A stretch of DNA of 64,000 nt, from NCBI RefSeq assembly GCF_041200145.1, contig NZ_CP165734.1, positions 3,534,001 to 3,598,000 on the forward strand. Direction: 5' to 3'. The translations under genes and the position numbers were made by a program. Below are positions 40,891 through 49,921 of this stretch, piece after piece (the first letter of the stretch is position 1; the number at the start of each line of letters is the position of its first letter). This DNA is from Bradyrhizobium sp. LLZ17 (GTDB lineage Bacteria; Pseudomonadota; Alphaproteobacteria; Rhizobiales; Xanthobacteraceae). The notes under the pieces are model-generated. The model made no database searches. It saw nothing but the letters and a program-made list of their open reading frames with translations, and was not told the DNA's origin.

Positions 40891-42146
40891 AGAGGGCTCC
40901 ATTTCCAATGCGCCCGGGGACGCTCTGTGCTAGCCGATAACTGACCGTCGGTCTCCGAAAGCGTTGCTGCTTACCAGGGGCCCACGCGGTGCTTGAGATC
41001 AGGTGAACTGGGCGGTCGGCCCATTGCAAAGTAGAAACCGGCGTCTCTGAGAGGTCGGTGATGCTGTTCGAGCTTTGAATGACGCCAACCCACGCCATAG
41101 TGGTCGCCCCCGCATACAGGTTCTTGCGGGCATAGGGACGTTGACGGGCCAGAAAGCCTCCGTCTGCTGGTTTGATCGCGCTGAGCAGCTGACGCCCCCC
41201 TGCGGCGTCCAAAACGGTGTAATTTTCGAGGAATAAAGACGGATCGGCGAACTGTGCGATTTTTCCACACGCGATCTACGATTTAGGCTCCTGCTGCCGC
41301 CCGAGCACCTCTGGAAGGCTCTTGTCAGAACATTGATCACTCGAACGAATACCTCGCGAACACCGAAGCAGAGGCCTTCGAACTGTGTCTTGTTATTGCG
41401 GAGGTATCCCGTCGGTTGGCGTCTAGGAGCGCGCCAGATCCGCTGTTGCATTCTGTTCTCCCTTCTGTTCTGGCAACCTACGCTTCTTCTTCCGGCGGAT
41501 CGACCGGCATCAAGGAACAGCTTGGTTGTCAGGTGAAGCTAAGCGTTCACTGCAGGCTTGTGAAATTCCGCCGTGGTTCGACGAACTAAAGCACCTCTCC
41601 TTCGCGCGGGCAGCTATCAACTCAGGTAGCCCACGGGTATGACCCACGCGCGCGCTGACCCGCCTGTCTGAAACCCGTAATTGGCCCTACGTCGCAGCCA
41701 GCCAGACGCGGGCAAGTAAAATACAACCCTGCCGCAGCGCCGTAAGTTCGATCTGCTTGCTCAAACAAAGACGGACGGTCGAAGAAGAGCGGGCGCTTTG
41801 CAGAATGGGGTTCAAAAACATCCTGACCGAAGCACCATCAACGACCCCTGCTTTTCGTGCTTACCGCGTCCAGTTCGAGACATCCCCGTCCGGAGCGCGA
41901 CATAGATTATCGGCCGGCGCAGTATGAAGGACATCGAGTTGCTTCTGTCCAAACGGCGTTCGCAGGGCCATTTGTCGGCACGTCCTTTGCTTGGAGCAGA
42001 ATGATCCGGCAGAACGCTGCTGTCTGTCCCGGCCCGGGAGTTCCCATGAAAGTTCTCGATTGCTCCAAGTCAGTGCCCCAAGCGAGCCTCCTTGGCGCGG
42101 TGCGTCAATGCTGCGAAACTGCTAAACAACAATCGAAGGCACGCAA
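40891..42146. other. Divergent intergenic region with a sigma-54 promoter
   Basis: About 1.25 kb between the minus-strand CoA-transferase and the plus-strand thioesterase. The only clear element is the sigma-54 promoter at 41975-41991. A minus-strand frame (40850-41255) reads ADPSLFLENYTVLDAAGG and is open for about 130 codons, but I do not recognise it and it overlaps the start of the CoA-transferase. Confidence 0.4.
41975..41991 (+). promoter_or_regulatory. Sigma-54 (RpoN) promoter of tesB-like gene
   Basis: TCGGCACGTCCTTTGCT differs from the consensus TTGGCACG-N4-TTGCW in one base, keeps the invariant GG (-24) and GC (-12) and the exact ten-base spacing between them. It is 156 bases before the thioesterase start. 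No clear NifA-type TGT-N10-ACA was found in the 200 bases upstream. Confidence 0.65.
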
Positions 42147-43007
42147 ATGTCTAGGAGCCTGATTGACCTACTCGCGATCCTCGATATCGAAGCCATCGAC
42201 CTGAATCTCTTCCGCGGCAATAGCCCAAAAACCAGTTGGCAACACGTCTTCGGCGGCCAGGTGCTCGGACAGGCGATGGTGGCGGCCTGCCGCTCCGTAG
42301 AGGGCCGGCTGCCACATTCGTTGCACTGCTATTTTCTGCTGCCCGGCGACCCCGACGCGCCGATCATCTATCAGGTCGAGCGTTTGCGCGACGGCAAGAG
42401 CTATTCGACCCGTCGTGTCACTGCCATGCAGCTCGGCAATGTCATCTTCTCTATCATGGTATCTTTCCATGCAGAGGAGCTGGGCGCCTTCGATCATCAG
42501 GACAAAAAGCCGGACGTGCCGCCACCGGAACAACTCACCGCGGAGGCATGGTCCAAGCAGACGAAATTTCCAGAAATGCCAAGGTTCCTTCGCCACTATT
42601 TTGAATCCGATCGACCGATCGAGTTGCGCCCCGTCGAAATCCGCCGCTATTTTGGCCAGACGATCGATGATGGCCGCATTCACATGTGGTTTAAGACAGC
42701 CGCCACACTGCCGGATGATCAGGCGCTGCACATCTCCGCGCTGGCTTATGCCTCGGATTTCTCCCTTCGAGATCCCGTTGTGGCGCGCCATGGACGGACC
42801 CTGTTCGACAGGCGCATAACGCCGATAAGCGTTGACCACGCGATGTGGTTTCACCGTCGGTTCCGAGCCGACGAATGGCTGCTTTACGCCCAGGACTCGC
42901 CGAGCGCGCAAGGAGGGCGAGGCCTCACGCGCGGATCGATTTTCAAGGCGGACGGCACGCTGGTCGCCTCCGTCGCTCAGGAAAGCTCGGTGCGGGAGCG
43001 ACCGTGA
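42147..43007 (+). CDS. Acyl-CoA thioesterase II (TesB family)
   Basis: 286 residues, the exact size of TesB, with two hot-dog folds. WQHVFGGQVLGQAMVAA (31-47) and LHCYFLLPGDPDAPIIYQVE (59-78) belong to the first, and SVDHAMWFHRRFRADEWLLY (228-247) to the second. Asp230, the following Ser pair and Gln278 (VASVAQES) match the Asp/Thr/Gln that activate water in E. coli TesB. GAAGG lies about nine bases before the ATG. It frees an acid from its CoA thioester in the cytoplasm. The sigma-54 promoter upstream suggests expression with nitrogen-fixation or other RpoN-dependent genes. A paralogue lies at 52047-52907 on the other strand. Confidence 0.92.
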   Translation: MSRSLIDLLAILDIEAIDLNLFRGNSPKTSWQHVFGGQVLGQAMVAACRSVEGRLPHSLHCYFLLPGDPDAPIIYQVERLRDGKSYSTRRVTAMQLGNVIFSIMVSFHAEELGAFDHQDKKPDVPPPEQLTAEAWSKQTKFPEMPRFLRHYFESDRPIELRPVEIRRYFGQTIDDGRIHMWFKTAATLPDDQALHISALAYASDFSLRDPVVARHGRTLFDRRITPISVDHAMWFHRRFRADEWLLYAQDSPSAQGGRGLTRGSIFKADGTLVASVAQESSVRERP

Positions 43008-43429
43008 GCCTTCATTCCGCAGACACCTGCGAGCCACCACCGGCCCGTCTCCAGGGAATGCTGTGCCGAATCCAGCGCAGACGATCATGGTCAGCAGTAT
43101 TCGAGGGCCAGCCCGTAAAAAGCGGCCTGCGGCGGCTTGCACCCGATCTTGTGGCAGAGCTGACGACCGACCTTCGTGGTATAGCGGGAGCTATGACGTG
43201 AAGAAAGCAAGGACATCGAATTCGCCCATTGCGATACCTTGCCTCAACTGATCCCTGGGGCAGCGGCTTAGCAGATGGGGGAAGCTGAACGAGTTTGAAC
43301 CTTGTTGGCACGGCTATTGCTGTTGAGAGGCAGCAACACTGGTTCGAGCGAAGTTCGTCAACAGCGAAAAACCCGCTCGCGTTACGCTTGCCGACGCCTA
43401 AGCCGCAACGGTAACATGGGAGGGCCCCG
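43008..43429. other. Intergenic region carrying a sigma-54 promoter
   Basis: About 420 bases between tesB-like and maoC-like genes. It holds the promoter at 43305-43321 and a weak NifA-like half match TGT-N10-ACG at 43150-43165. Confidence 0.5.
43305..43321 (+). promoter_or_regulatory. Sigma-54 (RpoN) promoter of hydratase gene
   Basis: TTGGCACGGCTATTGCT matches the consensus TTGGCACG-N4-TTGCW at every defined position. It stands 109 bases before the hydratase start and outside any gene. A partial NifA-type upstream site (TGTGGCAGAGCTGACG, last base off) is about 140 bases further up. Confidence 0.8.
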
Positions 43430-44290
43430 ATGCCAATTGACTATCCCGCGCTGCTCAATCTCAAAACCGAAGCCGCTCCCTATTCGTGGAGCGACCGTGA
43501 GGTGATGCTCTACGCGCTTGGCATCGGTATGGGCTCCGATCCTCTAGACCAGAATGAGCTGCAATTTGTTAACGACGCATTTGCAACACCCAAACGGCTG
43601 AAGGTGGTTCCGACCTTTGCTTCGGTCTGCGTTTGGGGAGCGCGCCCCGGAATGATCGACCTCAACCGTGTCATGGTCGTTGATGGGGAGCGCGACATCA
43701 CATTTCACAGGCCATTGCCTATCGAGGCCAGCGTTACCGCGGATGCGCGCGTGTGCGGCGTATACGACAAGGGCAAGGATAAGGGCGCGATTGTTCAAAG
43801 TGAGGTCGTCGTTAGAGATGACACGGGTGATAAGATCGTGACGATCATCTCGTCGACGTTTGCGAGGGGCGATGGCGGCTTTGGCGGACCATCGGACGGA
43901 CCGCCAGAACCGCACCAAATACCACGGCGACCGCCGGACAGATCAATCGATATCCGGACGCGGCCTGATCAAGCACTGCTCTATCGTCTCTCAGGTGACC
44001 GAAATCCGTTGCACAGCGATCTTGAATTCGCCCGATTGGCTGGCTTTCCCAAGCCCATTCTCCATGGGATGTTCACCTATGGAGTTACCTGCAGGGCCGT
44101 CTTGCAAACGTATGCCGACTACGATCCATCTGCCTTCCGTCGTCATCGCGTCCGCTTTTCGGCCCCGGTGTTCCCTGGCGAGATTATTACGATCCATCTG
44201 TGGAGGGATGGCACATCGATTTCGTTCGAAGCTCATGTACGGGAACGCCAAGTCACAGTCGCCAAAAATGGGCAGACGGTACTGCGCTGA
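43430..44290 (+). CDS. MaoC/hydratase-2 family enoyl-CoA hydratase
   Basis: 286 residues with the double hot-dog layout of peroxisomal-type 2-enoyl-CoA hydratase 2. The hydratase-2 signature is YRLSGDRNPLHSDLEFARLA (185-204), where D190 and H195 are the catalytic pair and N192 supports them. The N-terminal half (NLKTEAAPYSWSDREVMLYA) is the non-catalytic hot dog that binds the CoA. GGAGGG lies ten bases before the ATG. It adds water to a trans-2-enoyl-CoA to give the (3R)-hydroxy product, or the reverse. The sigma-54 promoter makes RpoN-dependent expression very likely. The next 2.2 kb downstream is IS debris, so it is probably a single-gene transcript. Confidence 0.92.
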   Translation: MPIDYPALLNLKTEAAPYSWSDREVMLYALGIGMGSDPLDQNELQFVNDAFATPKRLKVVPTFASVCVWGARPGMIDLNRVMVVDGERDITFHRPLPIEASVTADARVCGVYDKGKDKGAIVQSEVVVRDDTGDKIVTIISSTFARGDGGFGGPSDGPPEPHQIPRRPPDRSIDIRTRPDQALLYRLSGDRNPLHSDLEFARLAGFPKPILHGMFTYGVTCRAVLQTYADYDPSAFRRHRVRFSAPVFPGEIITIHLWRDGTSISFEAHVRERQVTVAKNGQTVLR

Positions 44291-44434
44291 TTCCTCTGGC
44301 GGCCACGCGGAATGGTCCTGAAACGCAACCGGAACACGACGCGATGACACTTAGGGCCGCAGCTTCCGGACAACATTACATACAGCTGGGCGCAATGATT
44401 ATGACGGGTGATTTCGAGGCAATCTAGTTCCCGG

Positions 44435-45794
44435 TATCATAGCTGAGTGATACGGCGGACTTTGAATCGGCGCTGCCGAACTTTTTTCTTGGTCCAGACG
44501 AAGGGCTCAGCTTTTTTCGTTGTATGCGTCGACCGTCGTGTGTCGAACCAGGCTCTGGTTTCTCTCGATACGTGGGCGGAATGATTATCGAGGATCTACT
44601 TGACCGCGGACCTGACCGGATAGGCGGCATCGAGGAGCTTGAGGAATTCTATGAACGCTTGGCTGCGGTGGCGATGTTTGACGAGCGCGGGACCTTCCTG
44701 GTGAGCAGGTCAATCCCCGCCAACAGGCTGAGCGTGCCCTTACGTTTGTACTCATGATCGCGGGCGAAGGCCGCATACACGCCGGCACTGGCGGCAGATC
44801 CGGCGCTGTCGTTGCGATAGCCACTGCGCCAACATTACCGCCGATGCCGAGGCCGCCGAACGTCTGAGAAACTGCGAAGCGGAGTTGCTGGCGATGACAG
44901 CGTTGAACGAATGCGCAAACGCGGTGACGTGCAACAGTCCGCCAGCCACCGTCTCGAGCTCCGTGTCTCTCGCAATGCCCGCGGCGCGACAGGGACTGAG
45001 CGTAGCTTCCGGCGGACAGGGCGGTCTTGGGAATGATCCGGGATCAGCTTGACGTCTCAGCTTGACGTCCGAGAGCCGCTGTAGGGCCCCCGTGATCTCT
45101 CTCAAAGATAAACAATCCGTCCTCAGGCATCAACATGGGTCCCCGGCTTCTCATCGTAGGAGACGGTCGCTACCGGTTTATCCGACTTCTTCGACGGGGG
45201 CGGCCTTTTTCAGGACCTGGACCTCGCGATAGACATACAGAACCTCCGCCATCTTCTGCTCGAACTCGGCGTCGCGGTTTTCAAGATAGTAGCGCACCTT
45301 GTGCGGTTTGATTTCCTCCTGCCCGAGAAGCGTGCACACCGTGCCCTGAACCAGACGGGCGAGACATTCATGTCCGGCCTCTGGTCCGTGCTCGCGGGCA
45401 TGGCGGGCCAACAGCCGCGTCGTCCACAACTCGTGCGGATAACCATGCTCCTTGGCCTTGTCGCACGCCAGAGACACCAGCCAGGGCTTGGCCGTCGGCG
45501 TGATCACCGGCTGCTTGCCCGGGCGCGGGCGCTCCTCGAGCGCTGCCAGCGCGCCATCGGCCGCCGCCCGCTCGGCGCAGCGCTGGACCGTCTGTGATGG
45601 GCGCCAAGTCTCTGTCCCACCGCAAAGAACGACGGGGTTTCGCGGTAGGCAAGCAGCATCGCGGCCCGCGACACTCGGCGCGCCGGTTCGGTCCTCGACC
45701 GCGAAAGAGCCGTCAACGTTTCAATCTCTTCGTCGGTCATCGCCAACTCGACCGCTTGCCGCCATGGTAAAATTCCTCGTTCAGTCAATCCCAA
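44435..45794 (-). pseudogene. IS630-family transposase (type A), chimeric and interrupted
   Basis: On the minus strand the N-terminus reads MTDEEIETLTALSRSRTEPA from 45737 and shifts near 45600 to the frame with PTAKPWLVSLACDKAKEHGY and LWTTRLLARHAREHG. It breaks near 45120 at VSYDEKPG, followed by 290 foreign bases. The text resumes at 44825 as IATTAPDLPP and, in another frame, FARDHEYKRKGTLSLLAGID. At about 44560 it jumps to the C-terminal tail of a different IS630 (type B) ending at 44438. It is a mosaic of two IS630 types. Confidence 0.75.
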
Positions 45795-45856
45795 AACCAG
45801 GAATCTACAATCAAACGTCTCGTTCGACGACTGCCAAGTTTAGGAAATCGATCGTC

Positions 45857-46300
45857 TAGGTGAGTGCCGAGGTTCATCCGGAAAGCCCAAGGATCTCTGC
45901 CGATCTGCCTCAGACGGGGGAGCGGCCGGAAGGCTTGCCGCCGCCGGTAGTTGCTGCCCCAACATTTGCGATCCGAAAGCAAGCTGTCGCCGCGTTCAGT
46001 CTCGAGAATTACGTCGCAGCTGGTATCATGACGGCGGACCGGGCTGGTGCATTGAGCGATGCAGTTCGCGCGCAAGAACCATCTGGTCACCGGCGGCAGC
46101 TCGAGCGGCAAGACGACGTTGCCCAAGGCCTTTCTCGGCGAGGTCGCTAGAACGAGTGACCGCGTCGTTCTCAGCGAAAATGCGCGCGAGCTTCAGTGCT
46201 TGGCGCCAAACTTGGTGGCGCTGCGCACGAAGGGCAGCTGATCTGACCTGGTCCGTTCACCGCTTCGCATGAGCGTCCAGGTCGCCCGGAGCGGCTGATC
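45857..46300 (+). pseudogene. trbB: TrbB conjugal-transfer ATPase fragment
   Basis: Plus-strand text reads ADLPQTGERPEGLPPPVVAA, then FAIRKQAVAAFSLENYVAAG, shifts near 46065, and continues KNHLVTGGSSSGKTTLPKAF with a Walker A loop, then ELQCLAPNLVALRTK and a premature TGA at 46239-46241. These are the central parts of TrbB (VirB11-like) ATPases that power conjugative type IV secretion. Both ends are missing. It is a relic of a transfer module, directly beside the IS630 mosaic. Confidence 0.8.
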
Positions 46301-46596
46301 AAGCCGCGGCCGTGGCTCTAGGTCAATGTAGCTGGACTGCTCGCTCGCTCTATGCTGCGACGCAGTGACGATGTTACCATCTTCCGTATTGCATTAAGGA
46401 GCTTCTGCCAAAGCGCCTCCGATCGCGGGACATAGAGCTATCGATCCTACTTTCGAGTCTGGTCAAGATTGTCGATACGAAAAGCAGGGTTGCGGTGAAC
46501 CCTTTACCTACCAGTATTCGCAGCTCGTAACTTTCCTCCGTTAGGCCAGACTGCTGTCGCCTGAAGAGAGAAGATTTTTGAGGAAGAGAGCAAAAT
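46301..46596. other. Leader of the aldolase-CoA-transferase operon
   Basis: About 300 bases, noticeably less GC-rich than the genes. It must hold the promoter of the operon starting at 46597. I find no sigma-54 site and no nod box in it. Confidence 0.4.
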
Positions 46597-47337
46597 ATGC
46601 ATAACGAGACCTCCCGCGAATGGGACATCCGCTGTGACCTGGCTGCAGCTTACCGCCTGATCGCCCATTTTGGCATGGACGACTTGATCTACACTCATCT
46701 GTCAGCACGATTGCCTGGCAACGAGCGCCATTTCCTCATCAATCGATACGGCATGATGTTCGACGAAGTGACGGCGTCTAGCCTCATTGTCATCGATCCG
46801 AATAAACACGTCATTGACGAGCAGGAACGATCTAAGATCAACAACGCAGGCTTCACAATTCATTCCGCCGTGCACATGAACCGTGACAACGCCCAGTGCG
46901 TTATACATACGCATACGTTGGCCGGCATGGCAGTGGCCGCGCAGGAGCACGGCCTGCTTCCATTGAACCAGATGTCAATCGAATTTTATGGTGGAATTGC
47001 TTATCACGATTATGAAGGCGTCGCGTTCGATCTCGATGAGCGCGAGCGGCTCGCACATGATCTTGGCGACAAAGACCTAATGATACTGAAGCACCACGGC
47101 TTGCTCACGGTCGGGTGCACCGTTGCCGAAGCATTCCTTAATATGTACTACATGGAGCAATCCTGTCGCATTCAGGTTGCGGCTGGCCAAAGTGGACAAA
47201 AGATCGCTCTACCGTCTAACGATGTGATTGCTCACACGGTGGCGCAGATCAAACGCACCCCCTTCAACAAGAGCCCGCGCCCTTGGGCCGCCCTCAAACG
47301 CCGACTTGATCGCATCAGTCCGGAGTACGCAACCTGA
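46597..47337 (+). CDS. Class II aldolase/adducin-family protein
   Basis: 246 residues of the fuculose-aldolase/adducin N-terminal family. LIYTHLSARLPG (30-41) and FLINRYGMMFDEVTASSL (46-63) are the typical start, HTHT (104-107) binds the divalent metal with the later His in LKHHGLLTVG (about 165). GAGGAAGAG precedes the ATG. Family members cleave or form C-C bonds, decarboxylate or dehydrate small oxo-acids. It is the first gene of a five-gene operon with two CoA-transferases and crotonases, so its substrate is likely an acid later activated with CoA. It lacks the C-terminal domain of adducin. Confidence 0.9.
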   Translation: MHNETSREWDIRCDLAAAYRLIAHFGMDDLIYTHLSARLPGNERHFLINRYGMMFDEVTASSLIVIDPNKHVIDEQERSKINNAGFTIHSAVHMNRDNAQCVIHTHTLAGMAVAAQEHGLLPLNQMSIEFYGGIAYHDYEGVAFDLDERERLAHDLGDKDLMILKHHGLLTVGCTVAEAFLNMYYMEQSCRIQVAAGQSGQKIALPSNDVIAHTVAQIKRTPFNKSPRPWAALKRRLDRISPEYAT

Positions 47338-47415
47338 TGCGCCCGTGAAACACAAGCTCAAGTTAACGAAAACTTAGAGTCCTTCAACATAGGTTGAGTC
47401 GTAGACCGTAAGAGT

Positions 47416-48663
47416 GTGGGCTTTCTTGCGCCCTATCGCGTGCTGGATCTTACCGACGAGCGGGGCCTCATAGCGGGCGCGATGTTCGGTCGTCTCGGCG
47501 CCGACGTCATCCAGGTTGAGCCGCCGCGGGGTTCGCCGGGCCGAAATGTCCCGCCATTCGCGCAAGATGCGCCGGTGGGCGAGAATTCTCTCTACTGGTC
47601 TGCCTATGCGTCTGGAAAGCGTGGCGTGACGTGTGCGCTCGATCGCGCCGAAGGACGCTCGCTTTTGCATCAGCTTGTTGCCACGGCCGATGTGCTATTC
47701 GAAAGCCAAGGCGCGGCGCTACACCCAGAGCTCCGCTTCGATGCGCTAAAAGAGATCAATCCGCGCCTCGTGCACGTCACCATCACACCCTTCGGATCGA
47801 ATGGTCCCAAGGCAAGATATTTGGATAGCGACTTGATCGTCTGGGCGGCGGCCGGACCGCTTGGGCCCAATTGCGACGATCGCGGCAAACCCCTCAGGAT
47901 CAGCGTGCCTCAATCTTATTTACACGCTGGCGCCGATGCGGCCTCGGGCGCGCTTCTTGCCCTTTTTGCTCGCAACAAAACGGGAGAAGGCCAGCATGTG
48001 GACATCTCAATACAGCAAAGCGTTGCAATGACTACGTGTTCGGCCAACTTGGCGGCTGCCGTTGGCCATGAGAATTACTCGATCGACATTCCCTTGGAGG
48101 CGGTGGAACCGCATCTGAGCGGCTTGCGCAGACGGCGAGTCATCTGGCAGGTGAAAGACGGAGTTGTGCATATGTATCTCCGCGATGGATCCGAGGGCCG
48201 CTTCACGAACAATCTTTTCAAATGGATGCGCGGCAACGGGGTGGTTCCTTCAGGGGTGGCTGAATGGGATTGGATCGAATTGCCGCAGCTAATTGAAACC
48301 GGAAAAGTAAGCAAGCGACAGGTCGAGCAGGCGCGCGCGGCGATCGTAGCCTGCTTCGCCTGTTATACCAAACGCGAACTTATGGAGGTTGCCTCGGGTG
48401 AGGGAATCTTGATGTCGCCGGCCTTCACAGTTGCCGAGGTGAGCGAAAACCCGCATCTGATCGCACGAGGCTTTTTTGACACCCTCAACGAGAGTGGCCG
48501 ACAACGCACGCTGCCAGGTCGTTTTGCCCTGACCTCAATTCCGAGTCACGTACGGACGAGCCCGGCGCCTCGTTTGGGCGAGCACAATGACGAAGTTTAC
48601 GAGGGATTCCTCGGACTCGCGCCGGAGCGCATTGCGCAACTGAGACGCGATGGGGTCGTCTGA
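47416..48663 (+). CDS. CaiB/BaiF family III CoA-transferase (first of pair)
   Basis: 415 residues, one family III domain. It opens YRVLDLTDERGLIAGAMFGR with LGADVIQVEPP, and the likely catalytic Asp is in AGADAASGALLALF (about residue 172). GEGQHVDISIQQS follows, as in the family. The start GTG at 47416 has only a weak ribosome-binding site. It overlaps the next CoA-transferase by one base (TGATG), so the two are translated together and may form a heterodimer, as in some two-subunit members (for example benzylsuccinate CoA-transferase BbsEF, known for the family). It should move CoA to a carboxylic acid. The domain also has an unusual internal HLSGLRRRRVIWQV segment. Confidence 0.88.
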   Translation: MGFLAPYRVLDLTDERGLIAGAMFGRLGADVIQVEPPRGSPGRNVPPFAQDAPVGENSLYWSAYASGKRGVTCALDRAEGRSLLHQLVATADVLFESQGAALHPELRFDALKEINPRLVHVTITPFGSNGPKARYLDSDLIVWAAAGPLGPNCDDRGKPLRISVPQSYLHAGADAASGALLALFARNKTGEGQHVDISIQQSVAMTTCSANLAAAVGHENYSIDIPLEAVEPHLSGLRRRRVIWQVKDGVVHMYLRDGSEGRFTNNLFKWMRGNGVVPSGVAEWDWIELPQLIETGKVSKRQVEQARAAIVACFACYTKRELMEVASGEGILMSPAFTVAEVSENPHLIARGFFDTLNESGRQRTLPGRFALTSIPSHVRTSPAPRLGEHNDEVYEGFLGLAPERIAQLRRDGVV

Positions 48664-49871
48664 TGCGCGCACTTGAGGGTTTGAGGGTACTCGATTTTGC
48701 CTGGGTCGTAGCGGGACCCATGATCGGACGAGCGCTCGCCGATTTCGGCGCGACCGTCGTTCGGGTCGAGTCGGCCAAGCGATTGGACTTCTCACGCTAC
48801 TACGGCCCATACCCGAACGGCAAGTTCGACGCGCGACAATCCACCAGCTTTGAAAATTACAACGCTGGAAAATTGGGCCTTGCTCTCGATCTTTCGCGCG
48901 ACGAGGGGCGCGCCGTCGCGCGCGAGCTCGCAACATGGGCCGATGTGGTCGTCGAAAACTTTTCACCAGGAACGATGACCCGCTTGGGCCTGGATTATGA
49001 AGCCCTGCGAGCGCTCAACCCGCGCGTCATCATGCTTAGCACGTCGCTGATGGGACAAAGCGGGCCGTTAGGCAAGACCGCGGGGTTCGGCAGCGCCGGC
49101 GCAGCCTTTACGGGCTTTTTGTCGTTGACCGGAAATCCGGGCGAGCCTCCCATCGGACAATTTGGACCTTATACCGATTTGGTCGCGCCCCGCTTTTCGA
49201 TCTTCATGTTACTGGCGGCCCTCGATCATAGAAGACGCGCCGGGGAGGGGATGCTGATCGACATCGCACAAACCGAAGCGACCATCGAATTCCTTGCACC
49301 CCAGATCGCGCATTACTGCGAAAGTGGACACGTTGCCGGGGCAATTGGGAATCGCGATCCCGCCTTTGCGCCACATGGCGTGTTCCCAGCCCGCGGCAAT
49401 CATCGCTGGGTGGCGATCGTCGCGCGCAACGATGTAGAATGGAACCGGTTGGCTGCCCTCATGGGGCAGGCCCATCTGGCGCAGGACCCTCGCTTTAATA
49501 CACTAGCCGCGCGCAAAGCGAATGAAGATGCACTAGAAGCTGTCATCTCGGATTGGTCCCGACACCACCACGCAGAAGTCATCGAAGAGCAGTTGCAGGG
49601 ACACGGCATTCCCGCACATGTCGTAGCCTCGAGTCCTGAGATTGTATCCGATCTCCAGCTGAAGGCCCGGGGCTATCTCGTCCGCCTACCGCACCCGGTT
49701 ATGGGCGAGGCAGTAATCGAATCCGCGCCTTACCAGCTTTCGGATACGCCCGCCCGCTATGATCTCTGCGCTCCCACTGTTGGCCGCGATAATGATTATG
49801 TTCTGCGTGAGCTTCTGGGTTATTCGTCGGATCGGATCGCGGCATTGAAAGAAACCGGCGCACTAACGTGA
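48663..49871 (+). CDS. CaiB/BaiF family III CoA-transferase (second of pair)
   Basis: 402 residues. It opens LEGLRVLDFAWVVAGPMIGR with ADFGATVVRVES, then ENYNAGKLGLALDLSRDEGR, ENFSPGTMTRLGLDYEAL and PYTDLVAPRF with the catalytic Asp (about residue 170). EGMLIDIAQTEA closes the Rossmann-like part. Its ATG overlaps the TGA of the preceding CoA-transferase. The two chains are only distantly alike, which supports two different subunits rather than a recent duplication. The crotonase gene starts 50 bases downstream. Confidence 0.9.
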   Translation: MRALEGLRVLDFAWVVAGPMIGRALADFGATVVRVESAKRLDFSRYYGPYPNGKFDARQSTSFENYNAGKLGLALDLSRDEGRAVARELATWADVVVENFSPGTMTRLGLDYEALRALNPRVIMLSTSLMGQSGPLGKTAGFGSAGAAFTGFLSLTGNPGEPPIGQFGPYTDLVAPRFSIFMLLAALDHRRRAGEGMLIDIAQTEATIEFLAPQIAHYCESGHVAGAIGNRDPAFAPHGVFPARGNHRWVAIVARNDVEWNRLAALMGQAHLAQDPRFNTLAARKANEDALEAVISDWSRHHHAEVIEEQLQGHGIPAHVVASSPEIVSDLQLKARGYLVRLPHPVMGEAVIESAPYQLSDTPARYDLCAPTVGRDNDYVLRELLGYSSDRIAALKETGALT

Positions 49872-49921
49872 ACGATAATAGCGCTTGAAATTGCATCCGA
49901 GGCACGTGAAAGGATGATTAG

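Noticed and set aside
40850..41255. Minus-strand open frame with ENYTVLDAAGG
   Set aside because: It overlaps the start of the CoA-transferase gene and matches no family I know, so I mention it only as part of the intergenic region.
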